Assembly: GCA_016235425.1 (NCBI GenBank)
Contig: JACRLC010000030.1
Location: 1-64,000, forward strand
Length of the DNA stretch: 64,000 bases
Source: Chloroflexota bacterium
Lineage (GTDB): Bacteria > Chloroflexota > Anaerolineae > Anaerolineales > Villigracilaceae
Direction of reading: 5' to 3'
Part shown: positions 26,630-35,575 of the stretch, piece by piece
Layout: each line of letters begins with the position of its first letter
Position numbering within the stretch: the first letter of the stretch is position 1
Translations under genes and position numbers: made by a program
Notes under the pieces: model-generated
What the model saw: only the letters and a program-made list of their open reading frames with translations
Databases searched by the model: none
What the model was told of the DNA's origin: nothing

Positions 26630-29215
26630 ATGGAACTTGGTGTTGTTCGCAAAATTGACATTGACCAGGAAATGCAGCAGGCGTATCTCGATTACGCCAT
26701 GTCTGTTATCGTGGCGCGCGCCCTGCCCGATGCGCGCGACGGGATGAAGCCCGTTCAGCGGCGCATTTTGTACGCGATGTACGATATGGGCATCCGCGCG
26801 GACACAGCTTACAAGAAGTCCGCTCGTATCGTGGGTGAGGTGCTCGGCAAATATCACCCGCACGGGGATTCGTCTGTGTACGAAGCAATGGCGCGCCTCG
26901 CGCAGGATTTTTCGATGCGCACCATGCTCGTGGACGGGCAAGGCAACTTCGGCTCGGTGGATGGCGACCCGCCTGCCGCGATGCGTTACACCGAAGCTCG
27001 TCTTGCTGCGCCGGCAATTGACATTTTGGCGGATATCAACAAGAACACCGTTGATTTTATCGGCAACTTTGACGACACGCTCGTGGAACCATCGGTGTTG
27101 CCAGCGGCGATCCCAAATCTTTTGGTCAACGGCGCGACGGGTATCGCGGTGGGAATGGCTACGTCCATTCCGCCGCACAACCTCGGTGAGATCGTTGATG
27201 CGCTCGTGTATATGCTCGAACGCTGGGAAAAACTCGACGACATTGACGTTGAAATGTTGATGGAGTTCGTGCAAGGGCCTGATTTTCCAACGGGCGGCAT
27301 GATCATTCAGGAGAAGGACGACGAGGGACTCGAGTCCGCGTATGGTTCGGGGCGCGGACGAATCACGGTGCAGGCGAAGGCACACGTCGAGGAGATGGAA
27401 CGCGGCAAGAACCGGATCATCGTCACCGAATTGCCGTACATGGTCAACAAGTCCAGTTTGATCGAGCGCATTGCCGAGTTGGCGCGCGAAGGCCATCTCG
27501 AGGGACTTTCCGATCTGCGCGATGAATCCGACCGTCAGGGTATGCGCATCGTCATCGAGATGACGAAGAATGCCAATCCTGAGAGCGTCCTGCGCGATCT
27601 GTACAAACGCACACCAATGCAGACCACGTTCGGTATCAACCTGCTGGCGCTGGTGGACGGCGAGCCGCGCACGTTAACGCTAAAGGGGGCACTCCGCGTC
27701 TATATCGAGCACAGGCTGACGGTCATAAAAAGACGCGCTGAATTTGATCTGGACAAGGCCAAGGCCCGCGCACATATCCTCGAAGGATATTTGGTCGCCC
27801 TAAAGAATCTGGACGAATTAATCGGCATCATCCGCAACGCGCCGGACGTTGAAACTGCCCGGGCAAAACTGATGAAACGCTACAAGCTGACAGAGTTGCA
27901 GGCCAACGCGATCCTCGATATGCAGTTGCGCCGATTGGCCGCGCTCGAACGCAAGAAGATCGAGACCGAATACAAGGAAGTGACCGCGCTTATCAAGGAG
28001 CTTACCACTTTATTGAAGTCGCCAAAATTGATGCGCGGTGTGGTGGCGGAGGAGTTGTTGAAGGTGAAGGCCGCATACGGCGACCGCCGCCGCACACAGA
28101 TCGTGGACTTGAAGAAGAACGGCAAGGGCGCGAAGGCGCTCACCACAAGAGACCTGATGCCAAAGCAGACGATTTGGATCGGCGTGACATCCGATGGGCT
28201 GGTCTCGCGCACGCACGACGAGAAGGAGCCGCGTCACTCAGGTAACGACGCGCCGCGCTGGCTGGTGAAAGCCACAACATCGGATACGATCTATTTCGTG
28301 AGCAAGCTGGGCAAGGCCGCCGCGGTGGCCGCGCATTTGATCCCTGAGGCCGCAAAACTGAGCGGAGGCTCGATGTTCCATCGCGTTTCGCCGCTGCAGG
28401 ATACCGATTTATTGGCGGCAGTGTTTGCATTGCCCGCGAGTAAATCTGAATTGGGCGAAGAGACTTGCGTGCTCACAGTCACGCGCTTTGGCATAGTCAA
28501 GAAGACGTTGACGAGTGAATTGCCCGGGCCGTCGTCGCAGGCGTTTACGCTGGTGCGGGTCAATGAAGGCGACCGCCTCGGCTGGGTCGGCCTGACCGAT
28601 GGAAAGAAGAAGGATATCCTGCTGGTCACCGCGCAGGGCATGGCGATCCGCTTCAAGGAAGATGATGTACGCCCGATGGGACTCGTCGCCGCGGGCGTGA
28701 ACGGGATCAAGCTGGATGACAAAGACGAAGTGACCGGCGTCGAAATCCTGCCCGCCGAAGGTGAAATATTTGTGTTGACTTCCGATGGCAAAGCCAAACG
28801 GCTCGACCAAAAGGAATTCCCCGTGCAGGGACGTTACGGCAAGGGCGTCACGGTTTGGGACTTGCCCGAGAAATTGAAGATCGCAGGCACAGCCACCGGC
28901 AAACCGAACCACATGGCGACAATACATCTCAGCAAAGGCGCGGCGAAATCCACCCGTTTGGACGCGGCTGGAATCCGCAAGCGCGCCGCCACAAAAGGTG
29001 ACCTGGTCGCGGAGGTCAAACCGGGCGAGGAAATCACGTCCGTGGTGGTGGGGTGGATGGCTGAGAAGTTTGTGAAGTCGGTGAAAGAGGAAGAGAAGGC
29101 GGCGAAGAAGAAGGCGGCTCCAGCCAAGAAAGAAGTGAAGAAAGCCGCGCCGAAGAAGGCTTCAAAGCCTGCTAAAAAGGCGAAGGCGAAACCAGCGAAG
29201 AAAAAGAAAAAATAA
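26630..29215 (+). CDS. gyrA: Type II topoisomerase subunit A (GyrA/ParC)
   Basis: The ATG at 26630 gives 861 residues and follows GGAG by 5 nt; a TTG at 26615 is less likely. The N-terminal breakage-reunion domain is well conserved ([40 protein letters not shown]) with the catalytic tyrosine at Y120 ([10 protein letters not shown]). The C-terminal domain (about 510-810) has beta-propeller-like repeats, but the QRRGGKG GyrA box is not visible; the corresponding place reads [10 protein letters not shown]. The last 45 residues are almost pure Lys/Ala/Pro, like a histone-H1 tail. It could therefore be GyrA with an altered box or a ParC-like enzyme. No gyrB is in the window. Confidence 0.9.
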   Translation: MELGVVRKIDIDQEMQQAYLDYAMSVIVARALPDARDGMKPVQRRILYAMYDMGIRADTAYKKSARIVGEVLGKYHPHGDSSVYEAMARLAQDFSMRTMLVDGQGNFGSVDGDPPAAMRYTEARLAAPAIDILADINKNTVDFIGNFDDTLVEPSVLPAAIPNLLVNGATGIAVGMATSIPPHNLGEIVDALVYMLERWEKLDDIDVEMLMEFVQGPDFPTGGMIIQEKDDEGLESAYGSGRGRITVQAKAHVEEMERGKNRIIVTELPYMVNKSSLIERIAELAREGHLEGLSDLRDESDRQGMRIVIEMTKNANPESVLRDLYKRTPMQTTFGINLLALVDGEPRTLTLKGALRVYIEHRLTVIKRRAEFDLDKAKARAHILEGYLVALKNLDELIGIIRNAPDVETARAKLMKRYKLTELQANAILDMQLRRLAALERKKIETEYKEVTALIKELTTLLKSPKLMRGVVAEELLKVKAAYGDRRRTQIVDLKKNGKGAKALTTRDLMPKQTIWIGVTSDGLVSRTHDEKEPRHSGNDAPRWLVKATTSDTIYFVSKLGKAAAVAAHLIPEAAKLSGGSMFHRVSPLQDTDLLAAVFALPASKSELGEETCVLTVTRFGIVKKTLTSELPGPSSQAFTLVRVNEGDRLGWVGLTDGKKKDILLVTAQGMAIRFKEDDVRPMGLVAAGVNGIKLDDKDEVTGVEILPAEGEIFVLTSDGKAKRLDQKEFPVQGRYGKGVTVWDLPEKLKIAGTATGKPNHMATIHLSKGAAKSTRLDAAGIRKRAATKGDLVAEVKPGEEITSVVVGWMAEKFVKSVKEEEKAAKKKAAPAKKEVKKAAPKKASKPAKKAKAKPAKKKKK

Positions 29216-29242
29216 TTCGTAATGCTTGTTGCATAAAAGAAT

Positions 29243-29285
29243 TCCCGCGCTCAGGGTTAAGTACAGAGCGCGGGATTTCTTTTCG
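29243..29285 (+). terminator. gyrA terminator
   Basis: TCCCGCGCTC and GAGCGCGGGA form a perfect 10-bp stem with a 13-nt loop, followed by TTTCTTTTC. It starts 28 nt after the gyrA stop, between convergent genes. Confidence 0.75.
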
Positions 29286-29351
29286 ATCATATTACGGATC
29301 GCACAGATTCTGAACTACATTATCTCCATCACAGTTTCGATTGCTTTTCCT

Positions 29352-30221
29352 CTATTTTTGCACCGACAGATCCATGAACCACTTCGCGGCAAGAACGATG
29401 GAGATGATCGCGGTGACCAGTTCCACCCAGAACAAGGCAAGATAATCCGCGTACACGCCAAGGAAGGGCGGAATATCTGGGAAGATGGATCGGAAGAAAT
29501 ACATCGCCACCAGAAACCCGCTCATGTACCCGAACAGGCCCAGGTCCACGGGCATTCGATCCGTCAGCACCGCCCAAAGCAGGAACAGGTTCACGATGGT
29601 CAATCCCCACATGATCGCCATGATAAAGACCGCTGTCCACAGGGTGATGGTCGAGCGTTCCACGTGTACATCGAAGCCAAGGTATCCCTTTTCGTTGGGC
29701 GGGAGCGGGACATCCTCGATGGAAAAGCCATGATGATATCCAAAGAAATCCAACTGTGCCGGGATGCTTGTCTGGAGGCCGGCATCCAACACCAGGATCT
29801 CAAATAACGCCTTGTGCCTGTCGAAGGGATAAAGATTCGCCTCCCCTTCATAAAAGTCCACCGTTAACTCGTGAGGGAACATGCGTTTGCCCGCCTCAAA
29901 CAGGATGGGGTCGGCGTCCGTACTGCTCACGTCAATCTCCAGTGGAGTGGAAAGCACCCCATCACCTGCGTCGAAACGTCCGTGCGGGGTGAAGATCAGT
30001 TCGACCACGAGATGCTCGTGTATCGCATTGACCTCCAGCAAGTGCGCATCCACCTGAATGTAACCTTCTTTCATGTGCGCGGCGTCAAAATCCTGCACAT
30101 CCGAACGATGATCGCCTTCCTCATGGGCGAACGCTTGATTGACGAAGATTACCGACACAATGCAAGCGAGCATTATAAATACAACAATGCCGATTTCCTT
30201 TGGGCGAAGAGTGAGTTTCAA
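29352..30221 (-). CDS. DUF4436-like membrane protein
   Basis: The TTG start at 30221 gives 289 residues and follows AAGGAGAT by 6 nt; an upstream ATG at 30269 lacks a ribosome-binding site. An N-terminal transmembrane or signal segment (about 8-30) is followed by an extracytoplasmic beta-rich domain of about 170 residues with the motif NLYPFDRHKALFEILV, then three or four C-terminal transmembrane helices (about 185-280). This arrangement resembles DUF4436 proteins, whose function is unknown. It stands alone, convergent with gyrA. A His- and Asp-rich segment (AHEEGDHRSDVQDFDAAHMK) follows the first helix and might bind metal. Confidence 0.65.
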   Translation of the reverse strand: MKLTLRPKEIGIVVFIMLACIVSVIFVNQAFAHEEGDHRSDVQDFDAAHMKEGYIQVDAHLLEVNAIHEHLVVELIFTPHGRFDAGDGVLSTPLEIDVSSTDADPILFEAGKRMFPHELTVDFYEGEANLYPFDRHKALFEILVLDAGLQTSIPAQLDFFGYHHGFSIEDVPLPPNEKGYLGFDVHVERSTITLWTAVFIMAIMWGLTIVNLFLLWAVLTDRMPVDLGLFGYMSGFLVAMYFFRSIFPDIPPFLGVYADYLALFWVELVTAIISIVLAAKWFMDLSVQK

Positions 30222-30596
30222 TGTGATCTCCTTGGCTGGGATTGACGCATTATAAAACCCAATGCCCAAACCAGAACTGTCAATTTTGTGAGAATGGGGC
30301 GAACCGATTCCGTTTGTTGCCGCCCACCCTATCCGCGTTTTCCATTTTTTGGATGAACCCTGCTAATGAAATATGCCAGGGTCAACCGCGTGGAGAAGAT
30401 CATGCGTCCATATCTGGAGGCGTTGGTGTGAAGGAAGTTGGTGTAATATTTTGTTCCATGAATAATCCGTTGGTTGAGTAGGACTGGGCGCTTTTCCCAG
30501 TCCGTATCGAAACCAACATGTAATAAAAACTTCCTGGTTATTGGTGGTTTCCCTGGCCCAGCCCGCCAGGGCAGGGCGATACACCCTGCAACGAAC

Positions 30597-30615
30597 GCTT
30601 CGACAAGCTCAGCGC
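30597..30615 (-). repeat. REP-like element, GCTTCGACAAGCTCAG core
   Basis: GCTTCGACAAGCTCAGCGC is the reverse-oriented equivalent of the CTGAGCCTGTCGAAGG element at 60861-60882. Such short palindromic elements are scattered in the intergenic DNA of many environmental bacteria. Confidence 0.6.
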
Positions 30616-30742
30616 GCCGCACGCAGGGCTACTCAACCACCGTTCTTCCCTCTTTCTTTTCCTTCGTGATAAATCATCTCGCTCGGCATCAACGACGCGG
30701 GCAAGCCCACACTGCTCATACCGTGATACCGAATTTCAAGGA

Positions 30743-30751
30743 TGGTATCAT
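30743..30751 (+). promoter_or_regulatory. Extended -10 element, leaderless
   Basis: TGG followed by TATCAT (30746-30751) forms an extended -10 that ends 6 nt before the ATG at 30758. No consensus -35 lies 17 nt upstream. A TGATACC/GGTATCA inverted repeat spans it and could be an operator. Confidence 0.5.
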
Positions 30752-30757
30752 TGCCCC

Positions 30758-32365
30758 ATGTCCCTGACCCAAAAGCGTGTCTTTGCCATTCTCCTTTTCG
30801 TCAGCATCATTTATTTTTCCCTTTTCATCTTCCCCAACAACACCGGCGCGAAAGACCAGATGATGATCTCGCTCTTCGAGCCGGACGAGTTCGCGCAATA
30901 TCCGGTGGTGACGAAGATGCTCACACCGCGCGAAACGCTCGACAAGACCATCCTCAACTTTGTCGCCTACCGTCATTATTATTACGGCTCCACGTTTTAT
31001 TTTTCCAGCGCGCTCACCATCCTGCCCATCAAACTCGCCGAAGGCCTGCGGAACACACAGCTCAACATGCTCCTCCTGCGCCAGGTCATCAGCGTCCTGC
31101 CGATGCTCGCCGCGCTCCTGCTCCTCACCTTCACCCAAACCAAATTCAATTCATACGCAAAATCCATCGCGCTGTTCGTCCTGCTCCTCTCCGTTTCCGC
31201 AGTCGTCGAAAACAACATGTGGTGGCATGTGGACAGTTTAGCGGTCTTCTTTGTGGCCCTGACTTTTTTCTTCCTCGACAAAGATGATCTGCGCTTTGGG
31301 CGTGACTTTCATCTCGCCGCCGCATCCACCGGACTTGGAGTTGGCACCAAGGTAATCGGCCTTTTCTTCTTCCTGGCCATTCCCACCTACCTGCTCGTCG
31401 GAGTGACTCGCAAACAAATCACCTGGCGCACGATGTTCATTCGCGCCGTATCCTTCGTCGGTATCATGGCCGCGGCGGTTTTGATCAGCAACCCGTTCCT
31501 CGTTTTCCCCAGCCAGTTCGCGCGCATGATCCGCATCATGACCCAGCAATCGCAAGCCATGTCCGCCGGCTGGACTCTGGCATATGCCAAAGGCCCGGGT
31601 TCGTGGCTTCCCATCATCGAGGAGTTGTACGGGCAGTTGATCTTCATCGCGCTGGCCTTCATCGTGCTCGCGCTTGGCATCTGGCGCGGCAGGAACCGCA
31701 CACTTCATTTGTTGATCGCAATGTGGTCAATTCCGTTCGGCTTGTACGTTCTGTACGCGATTGCCATCAAACCCACGCATTTCTTCCTGCCAATTTTGCT
31801 TCCGGTGTTCAGCAGTCTTGTTGTGCTGTTTGAGTTTCCCCCGTTTGCCACTGACCAGCCGCGCAAACCTGTTGCCTGGCTTTTCGGCGCATTGATTCTT
31901 GCTGTCGTCGTTTATCAATTTGCAATTTACGTCAACAAAGACATTCAGATGTACCGCGAAGTGCTTGCCCGCGAGGAACACGAAGAGTCACTGGTCTTTT
32001 ACAGCGTGCTGGAAAATGACTACCTCCCGCGCCTTCAAACAGATGAGAAACTGGTTGTCTTCCGCGACGTCCGCATGTATTTCCCCGACGATTCGCGCTG
32101 GGTCGTCCGTAGTTATTGGAACAGCAAATACAGCACCATCGAAGAGATCAAGCCGGATTTGATTATTTTGTGGTCACAGCGGATTCTGGATTACACACAG
32201 GAAGACGCGCAGGAAAACGCCGTAGACCCCGCCGCGTTCCAGGATACCCATCAATTCTACGTGGACGCGGATCACGATCAGCTCCGCGGCTATCGCCTGG
32301 TTTATCGCGACGCGGAGGGGTTATTCTTCGCAAGCGATGAAATATATGATGAATTTTTCAGGTAG
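30758..32365 (+). CDS. GT-C fold membrane glycosyltransferase-like protein (PMT/ArnT type)
   Basis: This 535-residue membrane protein has about ten transmembrane helices and a C-terminal soluble part of about 140 residues. An acidic motif in the first loop (SLFEPDEFAQYP) is where GT-C enzymes carry their catalytic DE/DD, and HYYYGSTFYFSS follows. Such enzymes use polyprenyl-phosphate sugars to glycosylate proteins or lipids at the outer face of the membrane. Acceptor and sugar are unknown. It is transcribed alone; the sequence before the ATG contains an extended -10 but no ribosome-binding site. Repeat-rich DNA follows. Confidence 0.75.
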   Translation: MSLTQKRVFAILLFVSIIYFSLFIFPNNTGAKDQMMISLFEPDEFAQYPVVTKMLTPRETLDKTILNFVAYRHYYYGSTFYFSSALTILPIKLAEGLRNTQLNMLLLRQVISVLPMLAALLLLTFTQTKFNSYAKSIALFVLLLSVSAVVENNMWWHVDSLAVFFVALTFFFLDKDDLRFGRDFHLAAASTGLGVGTKVIGLFFFLAIPTYLLVGVTRKQITWRTMFIRAVSFVGIMAAAVLISNPFLVFPSQFARMIRIMTQQSQAMSAGWTLAYAKGPGSWLPIIEELYGQLIFIALAFIVLALGIWRGRNRTLHLLIAMWSIPFGLYVLYAIAIKPTHFFLPILLPVFSSLVVLFEFPPFATDQPRKPVAWLFGALILAVVVYQFAIYVNKDIQMYREVLAREEHEESLVFYSVLENDYLPRLQTDEKLVVFRDVRMYFPDDSRWVVRSYWNSKYSTIEEIKPDLIILWSQRILDYTQEDAQENAVDPAAFQDTHQFYVDADHDQLRGYRLVYRDAEGLFFASDEIYDEFFR

Positions 32366-32861
32366 GAAATGTCATTGCGAGCGGAGCCCGAGCAGGGCTG
32401 TCCCGATGCTCTTTCGGGATCCGTTGTATCGCCCTCCCTTGGCAGGCTGAGCCAGGGAGACCGAAGCGAAGTGCTCATCCTCGTTCGTTCGGTGGAAAAT
32501 ATTCGTACTTTGTGAAAACGATTTTGTAATCGTATTGAAACTTGCCGTCCCAAAACCCCGAAGGGGTGACTTGATTCTAGAATTTTGAGCACGCTCTTCC
32601 CAACCCCGCAGGGGTGATATGTTCTTGCCCGAGCATGTCATCCCTTCGGGATTTTGATCTCAACCAAGTTCAGCAGTTATACTTGGCACGGTCACAAATT
32701 GCGGTTTTGAGAATCGGCGAAATTAAACCGCGAAGCCCGCAAAGAACGCTAAGAACACGCATTTCCTTCGCGCTCTTTGCGATCTTAGCGGTAAATTAAA
32801 AGCGCAGAAAGTGACCGGGGATTTTTTCAGTACTGTACTCAATCGGTGGGGCAATGACATA
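32366..32861. repeat. Repeat-rich gene-free island
   Basis: No gene is present in these 496 bases. In order they hold: a TGTCATTGCGAGCGGAGCC element (32371-32389) with a longer tail to about 32480; two CCCCG(A/C)AGGGGTGA palindromes at 32556 and 32604, 48 bp apart; and a 27-bp imperfect inverted repeat (32727-32753 with 32766-32792, 22 of 27 matching). All are short non-coding palindromic families, several with other copies in this window. Confidence 0.75.
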
Positions 32862-34364
32862 TTACTGTTTCTTCAACTCCTGCAACTTCCCTGCCAACTC
32901 AGCCTGAATGTCCTTGTAATCCTTCTTCCCGGCAACATTCTGCAACTCAAACGGGTCATTGACCAGGTCATACAGCTCCACTTCGCCGGTGCTGTATTCG
33001 GTGTATTTCCACTCTGCTGTCCGAATTGAATAGAACTCCGGGATCATCGAGCCGACGCCTTCCTCCGTGGGCCAGTGTTCGAGCAGGATTCCATCGCGCC
33101 ATTTGGCTGAAGGATTTTCCAGCAACGGGACCATGCTGATGCCGTCCACAGTATCGGGCGCGGTGATGCCAGCCCATTCGGCGACTGTCGGCGCGAGGTC
33201 AATGTTTGCGACGAGGCTGGCGTCCACGCGCGGCTGGTAATATCCCGGCGCGTAGACGATGAACGGAACCTTGATGCAGGCCTCGTACGGACAATTCTTC
33301 GCCGCGCCGAAGCGATGGTCGCCGAGGGTCAGTCCGTTATCGGAAAGGTAGACGATGATGGTGTTCTCGCTGAGTCCGGCTTTCTCCAACGCGGCAAGAA
33401 TCGAAGCAACGCCATCATCCACAGAAAGCAGGGAGCGCAGGATCTGTTTATGAGCGGTATCAACTTCGGTGGCGGAAAGAGGCGATAAGTCGCCAAGATA
33501 ATCCGGTTTATCGCGAATGTCCTCTTCGTTGAAGCTGGGCGGTCTGTATTGAACCCAGTCCCAATCGGAACCGGAGCGGAAAGTCTCCTTGTGCCGCGGC
33601 GCAGAGACGTAGGGCGAATGAGGGTTGTAGTAGCCAACCATCATGAAGAAGGGTGCTTCGCGCGAATCGCGGATGAAGGCCAGCGCGTCGTTTGTGACCA
33701 CGTCTGTGCTGAAGTTGGCTTTGGATTTGGGATATTCGACCGGCGTGCCATTCTCGGACATGCTGAAGTTGGAATAGTATTGCAGGCTTCCGGTGTCGTC
33801 GTCCGCGCTGATGTTTTTGCCGAGGAAGGCTTTCCATTCGTCCCAGCCGGGCGGGACGGCCGCGTAGGGTGTGAGGTCCTCGTAGCCGTTGAGGTACTTG
33901 CCAAAGTAGGCGGTGCGGTAACCGGCGTCGTGAAGCCAGATTGCCATGCAGGTGGTGTCGTCATATTTCGGCGCGCCGCCGAGCGGCATTCGGTCTGTGT
34001 AAACCTTGTGGTTGTGAACGTATTGCCCGGATAAAATGCTCACGCGGCTTGGGCAGCACAACGGCGTGGTGACGAACCCGTTTTCAAAGACGACGCCGTT
34101 TGCCATGAGCTGCGTTTTGACGGTGGGCATGTAATCCACGGTGTGATAGGGCTGGTCGTCGGTGAGGATGACGATGATGTTCGGGCGCGAGTCATTGAGG
34201 CGCGCGGAGGATGCGGGGGATTCGATGTCAATGTCGAAGATGGTGGGGGCGTGATTGACGATGGGCGTGGGCGGGTTGTATGGCATGGATGGCGCAGGCG
34301 CACACGACGCAAGAATCGCCGCGCTGATTAGCGCGGCGGAAAGGATTTTCATCATTCGATTCAT
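32862..34364 (-). CDS. Lipoprotein sulfatase (type I, formylglycine-dependent)
   Basis: The ATG at 34364 gives 500 residues and follows AGGAG by 5 nt. A lipoprotein signal peptide ends ILAS-C21, so the enzyme is exported and lipid-anchored. The sulfatase core has PNIIVILTDDQ (metal ligands D69 and D70) and the formylglycine motif C103-C-P-S-R107 in TTPLCCPSRVSILSGQ, then GKYLNGYEDL and later SDNGLTLGDHRFGAAKNCPY. It probably hydrolyses sulfate esters of polysaccharides outside the cell. It needs a formylglycine-generating enzyme, which is not in the window. It lies between two copies of the same repeat family in opposite orientation. Confidence 0.92.
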   Translation of the reverse strand: MNRMMKILSAALISAAILASCAPAPSMPYNPPTPIVNHAPTIFDIDIESPASSARLNDSRPNIIVILTDDQPYHTVDYMPTVKTQLMANGVVFENGFVTTPLCCPSRVSILSGQYVHNHKVYTDRMPLGGAPKYDDTTCMAIWLHDAGYRTAYFGKYLNGYEDLTPYAAVPPGWDEWKAFLGKNISADDDTGSLQYYSNFSMSENGTPVEYPKSKANFSTDVVTNDALAFIRDSREAPFFMMVGYYNPHSPYVSAPRHKETFRSGSDWDWVQYRPPSFNEEDIRDKPDYLGDLSPLSATEVDTAHKQILRSLLSVDDGVASILAALEKAGLSENTIIVYLSDNGLTLGDHRFGAAKNCPYEACIKVPFIVYAPGYYQPRVDASLVANIDLAPTVAEWAGITAPDTVDGISMVPLLENPSAKWRDGILLEHWPTEEGVGSMIPEFYSIRTAEWKYTEYSTGEVELYDLVNDPFELQNVAGKKDYKDIQAELAGKLQELKKQ

Positions 34365-34454
34365 TACAACTCCTGTATCACGTCGTTGCGATCTTCGAGA
34401 AGCAATCTTCTGTTTGAGAAGCAAATCTCATTTGGTAGTTTCCGCCATTTATCC

Positions 34455-34519
34455 GGAGATTGCTTCGTCGCAACCCCGAAAGACCATCGGGGCAGGCGAA
34501 CGCCTCCTCGCAATGACAT
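34455..34519 (-). repeat. TGTCATTGCGAG-type repeat, inverted copy
   Basis: On the minus strand ATGTCATTGCGAGGAGGCG begins at 34519 and continues to a GCGACGAAGCAATCTCC end near 34455. It belongs to the same family as the element at 32371 but in the opposite orientation, on the other side of the sulfatase gene. Confidence 0.65.
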
Positions 34520-34522
34520 AAA

Positions 34523-35095
34523 TTACTGAATATTTCCCACTAACCCCAACTCCGGGGCGATCTTGCGCATGGCGAGGATTACGTTTCCGGTGTGCTCCCA
34601 AATGTCAACGCCGAAATCCTCGGCGGCTTTTGCCATGTCTGCGCGGTCAGTGCCGGCGGCGAAGGCTTTGTCTTTCCATTTCTTTTTCACGGACGAGGCT
34701 TCGAGATCGAGCAGTGAACGCGACGGGCGCACAAGCGCGACCGCGGTGATCAGTCCCGTAATTTCATCGCAGGCGTAAAGCGCCTTGCGGCGCAGGGTGT
34801 CGCGCGGCACACCTGTCTCATAGCCGTGACTCAAAATATCCTGAATGATGTCTTCGCTGACGCCGCGCTCGCGCAAAATCGGCGCGCCTTTGACGGGATG
34901 CTCTTCCAGCGTGGGATGGATCTCCCAGTCGAAATCATGGACGAGACCGAGTTGTCCCCAGGCTTCCACGTCTTCGCCGAATTTTTCGGCGTAGAAACGC
35001 ATGGCGGCCTCCACGGAAAGCATGTGCTTCACAAGGCCTTCGTTTTTCACAAATTCACGCACGAGGGCAAGGGCTTCATCGCGGGTCATGGTCAT
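34523..35095 (-). CDS. HD-domain hydrolase
   Basis: This 190-residue protein contains an HD-type metal site: KHMLSVEAAM, LGLVHDFDWEIHPTLEEHPV (the HD pair) and ILSHGYETG. Such proteins are phosphohydrolases acting on nucleotides or related substrates; this one is close to small HDIG proteins of unknown substrate. Its ATG overlaps the stop of the RelE-like toxin gene by 4 nt (ATGA), so it is translated as the third member of a toxin-antitoxin operon. The start could also be the second Met, two codons later. Confidence 0.85.
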   Translation of the reverse strand: MTMTRDEALALVREFVKNEGLVKHMLSVEAAMRFYAEKFGEDVEAWGQLGLVHDFDWEIHPTLEEHPVKGAPILRERGVSEDIIQDILSHGYETGVPRDTLRRKALYACDEITGLITAVALVRPSRSLLDLEASSVKKKWKDKAFAAGTDRADMAKAAEDFGVDIWEHTGNVILAMRKIAPELGLVGNIQ

Positions 35096-35352
35096 CTGTA
35101 AACATCCTTACGATGGCGAACTCGAATAATTTCAATGATCAGTTTGTTTTCAAATATTTCGTAGACAATTCGATAATCCCCTTCGCGGATTCTGTAGGTA
35201 TGCTCAGAACCCACGAGTTTCTTCGTTCCCTGCGGATAAGGATTCTCTGATAAGCCTTTTACTGCCGCGATGATTTTTGGAATAAATTGCCGCGGTAGTT
35301 TTTCGAGTTCTTTTAACGCAGAACGTTTCCATTCAACTTGATAAGAGCCCAT
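35092..35352 (-). CDS. RelE/ParE-family toxin
   Basis: This 86-residue protein has the type II toxin pattern: YQVEWKRSALKELEKLPRQF, then GTKKLVGSEHTYRIREGDYR and IVYEIFENKLIIEIIRVRHR. RelE-like proteins cleave mRNA on the ribosome, while ParE-like ones poison gyrase; the basic C-terminal RVRHR favours RelE. It overlaps the antitoxin gene by 20 nt and the HD-hydrolase gene by 4 nt. Confidence 0.9.
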   Translation of the reverse strand: MGSYQVEWKRSALKELEKLPRQFIPKIIAAVKGLSENPYPQGTKKLVGSEHTYRIREGDYRIVYEIFENKLIIEIIRVRHRKDVYR

Positions 35353-35539
35353 TTTGTCTCAACCTTGCAATGACTTCATCGAAGGGAATGGTTGGTTCGT
35401 CGCGCCGTTCGGCTAAAACTGCGAGGTCGTCCAAATCTTCCAAAAGTTCATAGAATTCTTCAATGGGAAGAATGACGGCGGTTTTTTTTCCGCTCTCGTC
35501 TGTAATATATTGGGCTTGAAATTCACGAATTTCGGTCAT
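35333..35539 (-). CDS. Antitoxin of the RelE/ParE-like pair
   Basis: This 68-residue acidic protein precedes the toxin gene and overlaps it by 20 nt, the usual order. The N-terminal strand-helix (AQYITDESGKKTAVILPIEE) and FYELLEDLDDLAVLAER resemble Phd/YefM or RelB-type antitoxins, which bind the operator and neutralise the toxin. A TATAAT-like element lies at 35560-35566 upstream, so the operon may be autoregulated there. Confidence 0.82.
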   Translation of the reverse strand: MTEIREFQAQYITDESGKKTAVILPIEEFYELLEDLDDLAVLAERRDEPTIPFDEVIARLRQNGLLSS

Positions 35540-35575
35540 GGCCGCTCACTTTCCCTGTAAATTATAAATGATTAT

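Larger units (their letters stand above)
30222..30757. other. Gene-free interval with repeat fragments
   Basis: No credible gene is found in these 536 bases. They contain a REP-like core (30597-30615), a nearby GC-rich CCAG/CTGG-type palindrome around 30550, and the promoter of the next gene at the right end. Confidence 0.55.

Noticed and set aside
26467-26661. N-terminal extension of the HEAT-like protein
   Set aside because: It translates the CCCCTCTCCC palindrome and the gyrA leader; the ATG at 26466 has a strong ribosome-binding site.
32553-32618. Possible CRISPR-like pair of CCCCGAAGGGG repeats
   Set aside because: There are only two short palindromic copies, no regular array and no cas genes; they fit REP-type repeats.
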